From positions 1,922,001 to 1,986,000 of the forward strand of contig NZ_CP006882.1 in the NCBI RefSeq assembly GCF_000161795.2: a DNA stretch of 64,000 nt. Reading direction: 5' to 3'. Source of the DNA: Synechococcus sp. WH 8109. Lineage in GTDB: Bacteria > Cyanobacteriota > Cyanobacteriia > PCC-6307 > Cyanobiaceae. The notes below the pieces were generated by a model. It made no database searches, was not told the origin of the DNA, and saw only the letters and a program-made list of their open reading frames with translations. This document shows, piece by piece, positions 1 through 10,090 of this stretch. Every line of letters starts with the position of its first letter. Within the stretch, counting starts at the first letter, position 1. The position numbers and the translations under genes were made by a program.

Positions 1-152
1 CGACCATCGCCCCGCGCCGCCATGGCATCCCGAGCAGGCTCATCCCCATCCACGCTGTGTTCGGTGTAGCTCACCCCTTTGCGATCCAGGAGCCCCTTGG
101 CTCGGACGCAGAACGGGCAGGTCTGCCAGGTGTAGATCTCAACCTTGGCCAT
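1..152 (-). CDS. grxC: Glutaredoxin (GrxC type), C-terminus cut by window edge
   Basis: Small thiol-disulfide oxidoreductase that uses glutathione to reduce protein disulfides in the cytosol. The reading frame starts at an ATG (complement of 150-152) with residues [20 protein letters not shown]. The CPFC active site sits about 13 residues in, as in glutaredoxin 3. The frame stays open to the window edge, so only about the first 50 of the usual 80-90 residues are present. It is divergent from prfB, sharing about 80 bp of upstream DNA. Family assignment is clear; the grxC symbol is by similarity. Confidence 0.85.
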   Translation of the reverse strand, partial: MAKVEIYTWQTCPFCVRAKGLLDRKGVSYTEHSVDGDEPARDAMAARGDG

Positions 153-229
153 TGCGTTGGTGATGCCAGTGGTCGGATCCTATGCAGCTACTGCGCTGAT
201 AGCGTCAGAGGCCGATCAGGACCGAGTCC

Positions 230-1358
230 TTGCTGGATCTCACCGACTTCAAACGCGATCTCTCTGAGCTCACCGACCGCCTGGGCAATGCTCAGGACTG
301 TCTTTGACGTTCCTGCACTGAACGCCAGGCAGCAGGATCTCGAACAACTCGCGGCCCAGCCCGATTTCTGGGACGACCAGCAGAACGCCCAGAAGCAGAT
401 GCGGCGTCTGGATGAGGTGAAGGCCCAGCTGTCTCAGCTGGCCGGATGGCGCGGTGCTGTCGACGACGCCCAGGCCACCCTTGAGCTTTACGAACTGGAC
501 CCCGATGAGGACCTGCTGCAGGAGGCTCAGAACGGGCTGAACCAACTGCGCCAGGGGCTGGACCGCTGGGAACTGGAGCGCCTGCTCAGCGGCGAATACG
601 ACAAGGAAGGAGCCGTTCTCAGCATCAATGCAGGCGCCGGTGGTACCGACGCCCAGGACTGGGCCCAGATGCTGCTGCGCATGTACACCCGCTGGGCCGA
701 AGACCACGGCATGAAGGTGACCGTGGACGAACTCTCCGAAGGTGAAGAAGCCGGGATCAAGAGCTGCACTATCGAGATCGAAGGGCGCTACGCCTACGGC
801 TATCTGCGCAACGAAAAGGGCACCCATCGCCTGGTGCGCATCTCGCCGTTCAACGCCAACGACAAGCGCCAGACCAGCTTTGCCGGTGTGGAGGTGATGC
901 CCAAGATCGAAGAGGACGTCAAGCTCGACATTCCCGAAAAGGACCTGGAGATCACCACCAGCCGCTCCGGCGGCGCCGGCGGCCAGAACGTGAACAAGGT
1001 GGAAACGGCTGTGCGCATCCTGCACATCCCCACCGGGCTGTTTGTGCGCTGCACCCAGGAGCGCTCCCAGCTCCAGAACAAGGAGAAGGCGATGGCGTTG
1101 CTGATGGCCAAATTGCTGGTGATCGCGCAGGAGCAACGGGCGGCCGAAATCGCCGACATCCGCGGCGACATCGTTGAGGCGGCCTGGGGCAACCAGATCC
1201 GCAACTACGTGTTTCAGCCATACCAAATGGTGAAAGACCTGCGCACCAACGAAGAAACCAACGATGTGCAAGCGGTGATGGATGGGGCCCTCGACCCGTT
1301 CATCGATGCCTGTTTGCGCCAGGGTGTCGACAGCCCCGGCGCCGATGCCGATTCCTGA
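230..1358 (+). CDS. prfB: Peptide chain release factor 2, with programmed +1 frameshift
   Basis: Class I release factor that recognises UGA and UAA and triggers peptidyl-tRNA hydrolysis on the ribosome. The short first frame (TTG at 230, reading [16 protein letters not shown]) runs 25 codons to CTT at 302-304 and meets an in-frame TGA at 305-307. Skipping one base (305) moves into the long frame at GAC 306, giving about 375 residues. The CTT-TGA-C site and an AGGA about four bases before CTT match the family's autoregulatory frameshift. The SPF codon-recognition motif (RISPFNAN) and the catalytic GGQ (978-986) are visible. An alternative unshifted start further upstream in the long frame has no family support. 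The TTG start is inferred, because no ATG lies in the short first frame. Confidence 0.93.
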
Positions 1359-1362
1359 TCCC

Positions 1363-1527
1363 ATGGCCAGCGAGAGCACCCCACCGCCGAGCTTCGTCAA
1401 ACAGGCCATGCGGAACATGGTGCGCAAGGGCAGCAAGAGCCTGTTCCACTTCGGCCTTACCGCCATGGGATTCCTCGGCTTCATCACCCTTGTGGCTTGG
1501 CTGGGGCGGCCGACCCTGCCGGGTTAG
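1363..1527 (+). CDS. Small membrane peptide, DUF3285-like
   Basis: A 54-residue protein with a basic N-terminal half (FVKQAMRNMVRKGSKSLFHF) followed by one hydrophobic helix (about residues 31-49, GLTAMGFLGFITLVAWLG). It begins 4 bp after the prfB stop and ends 2 bp before ybeY, so it is probably cotranscribed with both. Layout and size resemble the cyanobacterial DUF3285 family of small single-pass proteins, whose function is unknown. The start ATG at 1363 is preferred because longer versions would overlap the end of prfB. Confidence 0.75.
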   Translation: MASESTPPPSFVKQAMRNMVRKGSKSLFHFGLTAMGFLGFITLVAWLGRPTLPG

Positions 1528-1529
1528 GC

Positions 1530-2048
1530 ATGGAGCTCGACCTCGCACTGGATCGTGAGGGGGTGACGCTGCAACCCTCCGACAGCATCGATCTGCTCGA
1601 TGAAACGGTCTGGCTCCAGCAGTTTGATCGCTGGCTCAACGGCATCTGTGGGGATGCAAGCCTCGCCTGCCCACCCTTGGTGCGTTCGGCGGAGGAGCTC
1701 AGCCTGGGGCTGCGCTTCACCGATGACGCCGCCATCGCGGATTTGAACAGCGCCTGGCGCCAGAAAACAGGCCCCACGGATGTGTTGTCGTTTGCCGCCC
1801 TCGACGACGCTGGCGACTGGATGGAAGGCCCCAGCATCGAACTGGGAGACATCGTCGTCTCCCTGGAGACCGCCAGGCGTCAGGCCCAGGAGCAGGGGCA
1901 CAGCCTTAATCGGGAATTGCGCTGGCTGGTTAGCCATGGCCTGCTGCACCTGCTGGGCTGGGACCATCCCGATGAAGACAGCCTTGCCGCAATGCTGGCC
2001 CTGCAGGAGAGGCTTCTTGGGGATGGGTGGTCTGAACAAGCCGGGTAG
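1530..2048 (+). CDS. ybeY: Endoribonuclease YbeY (rRNA maturation factor)
   Basis: Zinc-dependent single-strand endoribonuclease involved in 16S rRNA 3' maturation and late 70S quality control. The product is 172 residues. The metal-binding signature HGLLHLLGWDHPD (three His) is near residue 140, and the PTDVLSFA segment typical of the family lies upstream of it. The ATG at 1530 follows the previous stop by 2 bp. An earlier in-frame start would overlap the DUF3285-like gene. It lies in a probable operon with prfB and dgkA. Confidence 0.95.
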   Translation: MELDLALDREGVTLQPSDSIDLLDETVWLQQFDRWLNGICGDASLACPPLVRSAEELSLGLRFTDDAAIADLNSAWRQKTGPTDVLSFAALDDAGDWMEGPSIELGDIVVSLETARRQAQEQGHSLNRELRWLVSHGLLHLLGWDHPDEDSLAAMLALQERLLGDGWSEQAG

Positions 2049-2095
2049 TCTTCGAGGAGCGGGCGTGTGCCCTGCGGAGTCCGAGTTCCGTTCCG

Positions 2096-2560
2096 ATGAC
2101 CACTGAATCGCCCCGGACACCCTTCGCAGACGCAGCTTCAGAGGAGGTGGCCATGGTGCCCAACGCAATGCGACGAGGGGGCAGCTGGCGCATCGCCGGT
2201 GATCTGCCCTCGAGTTTTCGCTACGCGGCCCAGGGCCTCGGCTACGCCTTCCTCACCCAGCGCAACTTCCGCATCCATGTGGTGACGGGGCTGGTGGTGT
2301 TTGGCCTAGCCACCTGGCTGCAACTGGATCTGATCCGCCTGGCCGTGCTGGTGCTTACGGTGGCTGCCGTTCTGGTGTTGGAGCTGCTGAACACAGCGGT
2401 GGAAGCGGTGGTGGATCTGGCCATTGGCCGGCGCTATCACCCCTTGGCCCGCATCGCCAAGGACTGTGCTGCCGCCGCCGTGCTGACAGCCGCCATCAGC
2501 TCCTTGCTGATCGCTCTGTTTCTCCTGCTTCCGCCGCTCCTGCTCCGCCTGGGGCTCTGA
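2096..2560 (+). CDS. dgkA: Diacylglycerol kinase (DgkA-type, prokaryotic membrane kinase)
   Basis: Small integral-membrane lipid kinase that phosphorylates diacylglycerol, or undecaprenol in some bacteria, with ATP. It has 154 residues. The core contains [12 protein letters not shown] and [10 protein letters not shown], which correspond to the family active-site motifs, and three hydrophobic helices (about residues 55-80, 80-105 and 125-152). The first about 40 residues are an N-terminal extension, so a later start is possible. It is followed 14 bp later by the amidotransferase gene. Confidence 0.88.
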   Translation: MTTESPRTPFADAASEEVAMVPNAMRRGGSWRIAGDLPSSFRYAAQGLGYAFLTQRNFRIHVVTGLVVFGLATWLQLDLIRLAVLVLTVAAVLVLELLNTAVEAVVDLAIGRRYHPLARIAKDCAAAAVLTAAISSLLIALFLLLPPLLLRLGL

Positions 2561-2574
2561 CTCTCGATTCGCAG

Positions 2575-3168
2575 ATGCTGCTGGTCATCGACAACTACGA
2601 CAGCTTCACCTTCAATCTGGTGCAGTACTTCGGCGAACTCGCCGCCCAGCATCCGGTGGCAGCCGATCTGCAGGTGCATCGCAACGACGCCATAAGCCTC
2701 GAGCAGATCCGTGCCCTGAAACCCGACGCGATCCTGCTCTCTCCAGGCCCTGGCGACCCGGATCAATCGGGCGTCTGCCTCGACATCCTCAAAGAGCTTT
2801 CCGCAACGGTGCCCACCCTGGGGGTGTGCCTGGGCCATCAGGCCATCGCCCAGGTATACGGCGGCCGGGTGGTGCGCGCCCTGCAGCAGATGCACGGCAA
2901 GACCTCACCCGTCCTGCACAAGGGCGACGGCGTGTTCGCGGGACTGCCCCAACCGCTGACGGCCACCCGCTACCACTCCCTGATCGCCGAACGCGACACC
3001 CTGCCGGACTGCCTCGAGGTGACTGCGTGGCTCGAGGACGGCACGATCATGGGCCTGCGGCACCGGGAGCATCACCACCTGCAAGGGGTGCAGTTCCACC
3101 CCGAAAGCGTGCTCACCGATCAAGGCCACCAACTGCTGGCCAATTTTCTGCGGGAAGCTGAGGGATAA
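2575..3168 (+). CDS. trpG: Anthranilate/aminodeoxychorismate synthase, glutamine amidotransferase subunit
   Basis: Class I glutamine amidotransferase that supplies ammonia to the chorismate-using partner in tryptophan (TrpE) or folate (PabB) synthesis. The 197 residues begin [19 protein letters not shown]. The nucleophile elbow is [11 protein letters not shown] (Cys about residue 84), the oxyanion segment is [12 protein letters not shown], and the catalytic His/Glu are in QFHPESVLT. No trpE or pabB is in the window, and the two roles cannot be told apart from sequence alone. The subunit may serve both enzymes. Confidence 0.92.
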   Translation: MLLVIDNYDSFTFNLVQYFGELAAQHPVAADLQVHRNDAISLEQIRALKPDAILLSPGPGDPDQSGVCLDILKELSATVPTLGVCLGHQAIAQVYGGRVVRALQQMHGKTSPVLHKGDGVFAGLPQPLTATRYHSLIAERDTLPDCLEVTAWLEDGTIMGLRHREHHHLQGVQFHPESVLTDQGHQLLANFLREAEG

Positions 3169-3203
3169 CGCTGTTAGCGTCCGAAACACGTTCAACCCCG
3201 CCC

Positions 3204-3926
3204 ATGTCCGTCCTGCGTTCCGCCGTGACCGCCGCTGCAGGCCTGGCACTCAGCCTCACGTCTCCGGCCTTGGCGGGCGGTGGAGTGTCGATCAGCAGCT
3301 ATGGGCAACGGGCCCTGCTGATCCAAGGCGGCGGCCAGTCGGTGCTGCTCAACCCCTACAAGGCCGTCGGGTGTGCAGCAGGCCTGCCCGAGCCTCGGCT
3401 GACGGCCGGCGTTGTTCTGGCCAACTCCGAACTCGCCGATGAAGGGGCCCGCGACGTGGCTGGCGGCCGTTTCCTAGCCCAACCGGGGTCGTACCGCATC
3501 GGTGGGCTGAGCCTGGAGGGCTTTGCCAATCCCCACGATCGCGTGGGCGGACGCCGCTTTGGCAACGCCACCCTGTGGCGCTGGCAGCAGGGTGGCCTCA
3601 GCTTTGCCCATCTCGGTGCCACCGCTGGTGAGCTCACGGCTGCCGACCGCGTGCTGCTCGGCAACCCCGATGTGCTGATCATCGGCGTGGGCGGCGGCAG
3701 CAAGATCTACACCGCCGAAGAAGCTGCGACGGTCGTGAATCAGTTGAATCCCAAGCGCGTCATTCCTGTGCAGTATGTCAACGGCGAGGCACCTGAAGGC
3801 TGCGACCAGGACGGTGTACAGCCCTTCCTCGAGGCCGTGGGCGGCACCGCTGTGCGCAGGGTGGGCCGGACCCAAACCCTGCCGGGCAAGCTCGACGACA
3901 CCACCGTGATCACGGTGATGCAGTAA
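3204..3926 (+). CDS. Exported metallo-beta-lactamase-fold protein, metal motif absent
   Basis: A 240-residue protein with a clear signal peptide (about residues 1-25, hydrophobic core ending SPALAGG). The body resembles UlaG-like hydrolases: a repeated strand pattern SYGQRALLIQGGGQSVLLNPY, a central DVLIIGVGGG, and KRVIPVQYVNG near the end. The usual HxHxDH zinc motif is not visible; the matching region reads VVLANSELADEG. It may be a non-catalytic or structurally altered member acting in the periplasm. Its 3' end overlaps the convergent asparaginase gene by 17 bp. Confidence 0.75.
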   Translation: MSVLRSAVTAAAGLALSLTSPALAGGGVSISSYGQRALLIQGGGQSVLLNPYKAVGCAAGLPEPRLTAGVVLANSELADEGARDVAGGRFLAQPGSYRIGGLSLEGFANPHDRVGGRRFGNATLWRWQQGGLSFAHLGATAGELTAADRVLLGNPDVLIIGVGGGSKIYTAEEAATVVNQLNPKRVIPVQYVNGEAPEGCDQDGVQPFLEAVGGTAVRRVGRTQTLPGKLDDTTVITVMQ

Positions 3927-4893
3927 CCAGCGCCTTCAGCTGATCTCTGTCCCAGCCCGCTAGCACAGCCAAGAACAAAACCACCCTTGCTTTCTGGGGA
4001 TTGAGGCTGCCTGCAGGCAGCAGCCCGAGCCGTTCGTCCTCGGGATGATGGTGCACAGGACCTGATCCGCAGCGGTTGGCCCGCAGCATCAACGGCTGCT
4101 TCCCTGGCCAAGCCTCAAGCACCGAACGCTCAGCCGCCGACAACTGGCCGGCGCCCGTCCCAGTGAACACCAGGCCCTCAACGCCGGCGTTGAGGCAAGC
4201 GGTGAGCAGGAGCGGCTCGGGCTCCACACACCCGTAGACGATCGGCACCTGGGGCCATTGCTCCGGCAAATCGAGCCCAGCAAAGGGCACCTGCCGAGAT
4301 CCACTCGCCATGGGCAGATGAACGCCAAAGTCGTCCACCCAGCCCAAGGGCCCGCGACCGGGACTGGCAAAAGCACCCACCCCCTGGGTGGCCAGCTTGG
4401 TGACCCGCTGGGCGGAATGGATCTGACCATCCATCACCACCAAAACGCCCTGACCGCGCGCTTCTGGCCTTGAGGCCACCTGCACCGCCCGCAACAAATT
4501 GAGGGGGCCATCGGCACTAAGGGCCGTGGCCGGCCGCATCGCCCCCACCAGCACTACCGGCCGTGGATCGTCGATCAACAGCTGCAGCAACCAGGCGGTT
4601 TCCTCAAGCGTGTTGGTGCCGTGGGTGATTACCACCCCAGCCAGCTCGGGGTCTGCCGCAAAGGCAGCACGAATGCGCACCACCAGCGCGCGCCAATGGG
4701 CAAACAACAGGTCGGCACTGTCGACATTGGTCACCTGCTCAACGCTGATCCTCGCCAGCTCCTGCAGCTGTGGCACCGCCGCCAGCAGGGCATCACCCCC
4801 GAGCACGCCCGCGGTGTAATCGTTCAGCGTTGCACTGTTCTCCGCATAACCGGCAATGGTGCCGCCTGTGGCCAGCAGCAGCAGGCGGTTCAT
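3910..4893 (-). CDS. L-asparaginase, type I-like
   Basis: Hydrolyses L-asparagine to aspartate and ammonia. The 327-residue product shows both catalytic threonine motifs: LLATGGTIAG at the N-terminus and VVITHGTNTLEETAWLL near residue 90. No signal peptide is visible, so it is likely cytoplasmic. Its start overlaps the stop of the upstream aminotransferase gene by 4 nt, which points to translational coupling in an operon with that gene and argS. The symbol is withheld because the ansA/ansB assignment is uncertain. Confidence 0.92.
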   Translation of the reverse strand: MNRLLLLATGGTIAGYAENSATLNDYTAGVLGGDALLAAVPQLQELARISVEQVTNVDSADLLFAHWRALVVRIRAAFAADPELAGVVITHGTNTLEETAWLLQLLIDDPRPVVLVGAMRPATALSADGPLNLLRAVQVASRPEARGQGVLVVMDGQIHSAQRVTKLATQGVGAFASPGRGPLGWVDDFGVHLPMASGSRQVPFAGLDLPEQWPQVPIVYGCVEPEPLLLTACLNAGVEGLVFTGTGAGQLSAAERSVLEAWPGKQPLMLRANRCGSGPVHHHPEDERLGLLPAGSLNPQKARVVLFLAVLAGWDRDQLKALVTASP

Positions 4894-6008
4894 CGCTCCA
4901 GGGGGAGGAACGCCTCCATGAAGCGCTGCATCTGGCTGGTGGTGCCGATGCTCACCCGGAAGCAGCCATCGATCAGGGGCTTGCCTGCCATCGAACGCAC
5001 CAGGATTCCCGCCTCGCGCAACAACCCATCCACGGCATCCACTGGTCGCTGGGGCCAGATCAGCAGATAGTTGCCGCCATCGCAGTGATGCCGAACCCCC
5101 GCGTCCCGCAACGCCTGCAGGGTCCAGTCGCGAGCCCGCAGCACCTCGGCTACGTAAGCATCCACATACGACTGATCCGCCAAGGCGGCAAAGGCCGCGG
5201 CCACGGCCACGCTGTTGACGTCGTAGGGCCCCGTGACGCGACTCACCCGATCGACCACATCGGCGTGACCAATGGCAAAGCCAATCCGCAACCCCGCCAA
5301 ACCAGCTGTTTTTGCCAGGGAGCGGAACACCAGCAGGTTCGGTGTGGCCGTGAAATCTGCGCTGGGCAGCACACTGTCTCCGGTGAAAGCCTCATAGAGC
5401 TCATCCACCACCACCAAGGTGCCCGGGGCTGAGGCCGCCAAGGCGATCACCTGATCTGCTGGCAAGCGTGTGCCGGTGGGGTTGTTGGGGTTGCAGATCA
5501 ACAGCAACCGCGGCGCGCAAGCTGCCAATGCCTCCTGAATGGCTGCCAACGGGAAGTCGAACGTCTCGCCCTCATAGGGGATCGCCTCGATCGTCATACC
5601 CTGCATCCCAGCGCAGGGGCTGTAGTACCCGAAGGTGGGCGCTGTGGTGAGCAACGTCTCACCAGCATCGCCATAGGCCTGAAATACCGCATGGATGGCG
5701 GCATCCACACCGTTGAACAGGCCCACCTGGTCAGGCTTCAATCCGGGCCGGGAGCCGGTTTCCTCCAGGTTCTGGAGCAACGCGTCCCGCAGGCCGTCGT
5801 ATTCCGGATAAACAGCAAATTCTTCAGTGCTGAAGTTGCGCAACGCCTGGGCCACCAAGGGGCTGGGGCCAATCGTGTTTTCGTTGAAATCCAGCCGCAG
5901 CATCTGGCGGCGGCCCTCTAACGGCGCGCTGTAGGCCTTGAGCTGCTCAACGGCGGCGCGGGCCGCGGGAGCACCACCAGGTGTGAACGGTTGAGTGTTG
6001 TCGCTCAC
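4890..6008 (-). CDS. hisC: Histidinol-phosphate aminotransferase-like PLP enzyme
   Basis: Fold-type I pyridoxal-phosphate aminotransferase of 372 residues, likely converting imidazole-acetol phosphate to histidinol phosphate or a related aromatic amino acid reaction. Motifs seen: [14 protein letters not shown] (Asn binding the cofactor ring), VVDELYEAF (Asp on the pyridine nitrogen) and the Schiff-base lysine in [18 protein letters not shown]. The start is GTG and overlaps the argS stop by 4 nt (GTGA). A second HisC-like enzyme at 20649-21722 looks more like CobD, so this one is the better HisC candidate. Confidence 0.82.
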   Translation of the reverse strand: MSDNTQPFTPGGAPAARAAVEQLKAYSAPLEGRRQMLRLDFNENTIGPSPLVAQALRNFSTEEFAVYPEYDGLRDALLQNLEETGSRPGLKPDQVGLFNGVDAAIHAVFQAYGDAGETLLTTAPTFGYYSPCAGMQGMTIEAIPYEGETFDFPLAAIQEALAACAPRLLLICNPNNPTGTRLPADQVIALAASAPGTLVVVDELYEAFTGDSVLPSADFTATPNLLVFRSLAKTAGLAGLRIGFAIGHADVVDRVSRVTGPYDVNSVAVAAAFAALADQSYVDAYVAEVLRARDWTLQALRDAGVRHHCDGGNYLLIWPQRPVDAVDGLLREAGILVRSMAGKPLIDGCFRVSIGTTSQMQRFMEAFLPLER

Positions 6009-7777
6009 ATGCGGTCCAGGGTGGCGATGCCCAGCAGTCCGAGCCCCAGTCTGAGGGTGTCGGCCGTCAAACGGCAGAGGGCGAGGCGGGATGCCAGCGC
6101 TTCAGGATCGGCCTTGAGCACCGGCACCTGGTCGTAGAAGCGGTTGAACACCTGGCTGAGCTCGAACGTATAGCTGCACAACCGGTTGGGCAGCAGCTCC
6201 TCCTCCACCTCAGCGATCACGGCATCAAACTTGAGCAGCTCCCGCACCAGGGCCCACTCCTGGGGCTCGCTGAACTGCAATTGGGCATTGGTGCCCGCAA
6301 GGTCACCCCCCTTGCGGGCGATGCCAGCAATGCGCACCAAGGCATAGAGCAGATAGGGCGCCGTGTTGCCCTGGAGCGCCAGCATCCGATCGAAGGAAAA
6401 CTGGTAATTGGTGATCCGGTTCTGGCTGAGGTCGGCGTATTTCACCGCCGCCAAACCCACGGTGCCCGCCACATGCTGGATGAACTCCTCCGACTCGCTG
6501 CGCTCCTCCTCCTTCAGGCGTGAACGCAAATCGGTTTCGGCGCGCTCGACGGCTTCATCGAGCAGATCCCGCAGACGTACGGTGTCTCCCGCACGGGTCT
6601 TGAGCTTCTTGCCGTCCTCTCCCTGCACCAGGCCAAAGGGCACGTGCTCGAGGCGCGCACCGTCCGGGATCCAGCCGGCCCGTTCGGCCACCTGGAACAC
6701 CCCGGCGAAATGGTTCGCCTGGCCGGCATCAGTGACATACACAACGCGGCGGGCACCATCCCCTTCCGGAGCCACTCCAAAGCGATAGCGGATCGCCGCC
6801 AGGTCAGTGGTGGCGTAGTTAAAGCCGCCGTCGCTCTTCTGCACAATCACCGGCAGGGGCTTGCTGTCCTTTCCCTGCATACCCTCAAGGAACACACACT
6901 GGGCACCGTCATCGGTGACCAGCAGCTCAGCGGCCTTCAAGCCATCAATCACTGCTGGCAGGAAGGGGTTGTAGAACGATTCCCCGCGTTCGCTGAGGCG
7001 GATATCGAGCCGATCGTAGATCTTCTGAAACTCGCGCCGCGACTGAGCGCAGAGCAGGCCCCAGGCCTTGAGCGACACCGGATCGCCCCCCTGCAGCTTC
7101 ACCACCTCATCGCGGGAGGTGGACTGGAAAGCTTCATCGTCATCGAAGCGCTTCTTGGCCTCGCGGTAGAAAGCCACCAGGTCTCCCAGATCCACCGCAT
7201 CGGCGGTGTCCAGGGCTTCCGGCGCCACCTGCTTGAGGTGAGTGATGAGCATGCCGAACTGGGTGCCCCAGTCGCCCACGTGATTGAGTCGCAGCACCGG
7301 ATGGCCGCGAAACTCGAGCACCCGCGCCAGCGAATCGCCAATGATCGTGGAGCGCAGGTGCCCCACATGCATCTCCTTGGCGATGTTGGGGCTGGAAAAA
7401 TCCACCACCACCGGCGCCGCGTTGCTGACCGCAGGCACGCCGAGACGCTCGTCCCCCAACCGTGCCGACACCTCCGCCGCCAGCCGCTCCGGGCGGATCG
7501 TGAGGTTGATGAAGCCAGGCCCGGCGATCTGCGGCTCCAGGCAGAGGTCGGTGAAGGCGGGATCGGCCTGCAGCTGCTCCACAATCGCCGAGGCGATCTG
7601 CCGAGGAGCCTGCTTCAAGGGCTTGGCCAGGGGCAACGCGCCATTGGCCTGGAAGTCGCCGAATTCCGGCTTGCTGGCAGGGGCCAGTTGGGGGTCAAGC
7701 CCCGCATCGGCTTCCGGGAAGGCCCGTTGCATCGCCGCCCGCAGCTGGGCATCCAGGGACTGGGACAGGCTGAGCAT
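6005..7777 (-). CDS. argS: Arginyl-tRNA synthetase
   Basis: Class I aminoacyl-tRNA synthetase charging tRNA-Arg. It has 590 residues. The HIGH-type motif appears as [16 protein letters not shown] near residue 138, preceded by [17 protein letters not shown], a hallmark of ArgRS. The KMSKS region is replaced by [12 protein letters not shown], also usual for many ArgRS. The C-terminal DALR anticodon-binding domain ([16 protein letters not shown] to the end) is complete. It is the first gene of the minus-strand argS-hisC-asparaginase run. Confidence 0.97.
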   Translation of the reverse strand: MLSLSQSLDAQLRAAMQRAFPEADAGLDPQLAPASKPEFGDFQANGALPLAKPLKQAPRQIASAIVEQLQADPAFTDLCLEPQIAGPGFINLTIRPERLAAEVSARLGDERLGVPAVSNAAPVVVDFSSPNIAKEMHVGHLRSTIIGDSLARVLEFRGHPVLRLNHVGDWGTQFGMLITHLKQVAPEALDTADAVDLGDLVAFYREAKKRFDDDEAFQSTSRDEVVKLQGGDPVSLKAWGLLCAQSRREFQKIYDRLDIRLSERGESFYNPFLPAVIDGLKAAELLVTDDGAQCVFLEGMQGKDSKPLPVIVQKSDGGFNYATTDLAAIRYRFGVAPEGDGARRVVYVTDAGQANHFAGVFQVAERAGWIPDGARLEHVPFGLVQGEDGKKLKTRAGDTVRLRDLLDEAVERAETDLRSRLKEEERSESEEFIQHVAGTVGLAAVKYADLSQNRITNYQFSFDRMLALQGNTAPYLLYALVRIAGIARKGGDLAGTNAQLQFSEPQEWALVRELLKFDAVIAEVEEELLPNRLCSYTFELSQVFNRFYDQVPVLKADPEALASRLALCRLTADTLRLGLGLLGIATLDRM

Positions 7778-7820
7778 GGGCAGTGCGTGGCCGGGGGAAT
7801 CCGGCTCTGATCATCCCTCC

Positions 7821-8660
7821 TCAGGTGAAACGCATGCTCAAGTCGAGCCAGCGGCTGCGGGTGACCGGCGCGCTGGTGGAGATCAGATCAATGCCGGTGG
7901 CGGCGTAGGCATGCAATTGCTCGGGCTGAATGCCAGAGGCCTCCAGCACCACCACACCGGTGCTGCAGTCCCGAAGGCGCGGCACCAGCTGCGTGAGCTG
8001 CTCAGGGCTGAATTCATCAAGCAGCACCCCATTGGCGCCCGCCTGCACCGCCTCCAGCGCCTGAGCCTCCCTCTCCGCTTCCACAATCACGGCCGTGGGC
8101 CAAGGGGCCTGCTCACGCACAGCCGTAATGGCGGCTGTGATGCCCCCCGCCCAGGCGATGTGGTTCTCCTTGAGCATGGCCGCGTCATCCAGCCCCATGC
8201 GGTGGTTGATGCCGCCACCGCAACGCACCGCGTATTTCTCCAGCAGACGAAGTCCAGGGGTGGTCTTGCGGGTGTCGGCCAGACGCACACCAGTGCCCTC
8301 AAGCTGGGCCACCAATGCAGCGGTGGCGGTGGCAATGCCCGAGAGGCGCATGGCCAGGTTCAAGGCGGTGCGTTCCCCAGCCACCAAAGCCGTGGCCGCC
8401 CCCCGCAGCTCCAGCAGGCAGTCCCCGGCCTCAACGGCGTCACCGTCCTGCAGCAGCAGACGAAAGCTCACCCCGGGATCCAGACGCTGGAACAGGCGCT
8501 GCACCAACGGCCCACCACAGAAGCGGCCAGGCTGTTTGGCGACCCAATGGGCCTGCCCCTGCTGGCCCTGCAAGGCAGCCGCCGTCAGATCACCGCGGCC
8601 GATGTCTTCCGCCAGCCAGGCCTCCAAGGCAGCGGTGAGTGTCGGGGATTGCCAGTCCAA
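7821..8660 (-). CDS. nadC: Nicotinate-nucleotide pyrophosphorylase (quinolinate phosphoribosyltransferase)
   Basis: Converts quinolinate and PRPP to nicotinate mononucleotide in de novo NAD synthesis. The 279-residue sequence shows EDIGRGDLT near the N-terminus, ERTALNLAMRLSGIAT, the substrate-binding ADTRKTTPGLRLLEKYAVRCGGGINHR segment and KENHI. The start appears to be TTG at 8660: a stop lies three codons upstream and no ATG fits. It sits 23 bp downstream of mnmE on the same strand. Confidence 0.94.
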   Translation of the reverse strand: MDWQSPTLTAALEAWLAEDIGRGDLTAAALQGQQGQAHWVAKQPGRFCGGPLVQRLFQRLDPGVSFRLLLQDGDAVEAGDCLLELRGAATALVAGERTALNLAMRLSGIATATAALVAQLEGTGVRLADTRKTTPGLRLLEKYAVRCGGGINHRMGLDDAAMLKENHIAWAGGITAAITAVREQAPWPTAVIVEAEREAQALEAVQAGANGVLLDEFSPEQLTQLVPRLRDCSTGVVVLEASGIQPEQLHAYAATGIDLISTSAPVTRSRWLDLSMRFT

Positions 8661-8683
8661 ACCGTTTCAGACGTCCGCTGAAT

Positions 8684-10036
8684 CTATTTTCCGATGCAGA
8701 AGCGCGAAAACACCCGATCCAGCACCGCTTCGGTGATCTCTTCTCCGGTGATCTCCCCTAGCGCGCGGATCGCCTCCCGCAGATCGATGGTCCAGAAGTC
8801 CCACGGGAGCTGCTGGGCCGCCACCTCCTGGCTGCAGGCCAGGGCTTCGGCGGCTTGAGCGGCCAGATCGCGTTGGCGTTGATTCAAAGCCAGCAGCACC
8901 CCTTCGGTTCCTGCAGCACCACAACGCTCCAGCAGGACCTGCACCAGGTCTGCCTCTCCCGTGCCCTCCAAGGCCGACAACTGAACATCCACCGGCTGGG
9001 GGAAGGTCCCCGCAGGGAGATCCGCCTTGTTAGCAACAAGGATCCTGGGAATCTGCTCGGGGATGCGCGCCAGCAAGGCGGCGTCTTCAGAGGTCCAGCC
9101 CGCATGGCCGTCGAGCACCAACAACACCACATCCGCCGTGGCCAAAGCTTCCTCGCTGCGGGCAATCCCCAGGCGCTCCACCGCGTCATCGGTGCTGCGG
9201 ATGCCGGCGGTGTCGAGCAGGGTGATCGGCACCCCTTCCAGCGCGATCTCGCTCTCCAGCAGATCTCTAGTGGTGCCCGGCAGATCGGTAACGATCGCCC
9301 GCTCGCGGCGGCTGAGCCGATTGAGCAGGGAACTTTTTCCCACGTTGGGGCGACCTACCAAGGCGACCCGCAGGCCCTTGCGCAGGGCATCGCCCCGCTC
9401 GCCATCGCGCACCAACTGCTGAAGCTCCAAACGCACGGCTTGCAGCTGCTGCTGCAGGGCCTCGCCATCGAGGGGCGGCAGGTCCTCCTCGAAATCCACC
9501 CGCGCCTCCAGTTCGGTGAGCTGATCGAGCAGACGTTCCCGCAGCGCAGTGATCTGGGCCTGAATGCCGCCATCGAGGCCCGCAATGGCCAATTCGGCCG
9601 CCCGGCGGCTGCGGGCCGCCACCAGCTCACTCACCGCCTCGGCACGGGTGAGATCGAGCCGGCCGTTGAGTACGGCCCGCTGGCTGAACTCGCCCGGTAG
9701 GGCCCGGCGCACTCCCGGCTGCCGCAGCACCTGTTCGAGCACCCGCTGCACGGCGATCACCCCGCCATGGCAGTGGATCTCCACCACGTCCTCACCGGTG
9801 AAGCTGCGGGGCCCGCGCATCAGCAGCAGCAGCACCTCATCGAGACGGCGGCCCTCGCCATCCATCACATGGCCGTACACCACCCGGTGCGATCCCCACT
9901 CCTGTCGGCCCGGGCAGTGCACCACGCTGCGCCCCGTCGCTTCCGCAGCCGGCCCGGAGAGACGAATCACGGCGATGCCGCCCTGACCTGGGGCCACGGC
10001 GGTGGCCACGGCAGCAATCGTGTCGGTGCTGGGCAC
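8684..10036 (-). CDS. mnmE: tRNA modification GTPase MnmE (TrmE)
   Basis: With MnmG, installs the carboxymethylaminomethyl group on wobble uridine 34 of certain tRNAs. The 450 residues contain an N-terminal tetrahydrofolate-binding domain (TIAAVATAVAPGQGGIAVIRLSGP), a helical region, a G domain inserted in it (GRPNVGKSSLLN, DLPGTTRD, DTAGIR, NKAD) and the terminal CIGK cysteine motif. The GTG at 10036 is chosen because conserved sequence begins right there. A longer frame upstream would run antisense through the DUF2062 gene. It is divergent from that gene by 54 bp. Confidence 0.95.
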   Translation of the reverse strand: MPSTDTIAAVATAVAPGQGGIAVIRLSGPAAEATGRSVVHCPGRQEWGSHRVVYGHVMDGEGRRLDEVLLLLMRGPRSFTGEDVVEIHCHGGVIAVQRVLEQVLRQPGVRRALPGEFSQRAVLNGRLDLTRAEAVSELVAARSRRAAELAIAGLDGGIQAQITALRERLLDQLTELEARVDFEEDLPPLDGEALQQQLQAVRLELQQLVRDGERGDALRKGLRVALVGRPNVGKSSLLNRLSRRERAIVTDLPGTTRDLLESEIALEGVPITLLDTAGIRSTDDAVERLGIARSEEALATADVVLLVLDGHAGWTSEDAALLARIPEQIPRILVANKADLPAGTFPQPVDVQLSALEGTGEADLVQVLLERCGAAGTEGVLLALNQRQRDLAAQAAEALACSQEVAAQQLPWDFWTIDLREAIRALGEITGEEITEAVLDRVFSRFCIGK

Positions 10037-10090
10037 AGCAGTCGTCGCTGGTGATCCATACCTAGGATCCAGCCGTTTTCTGCTGGGTTC

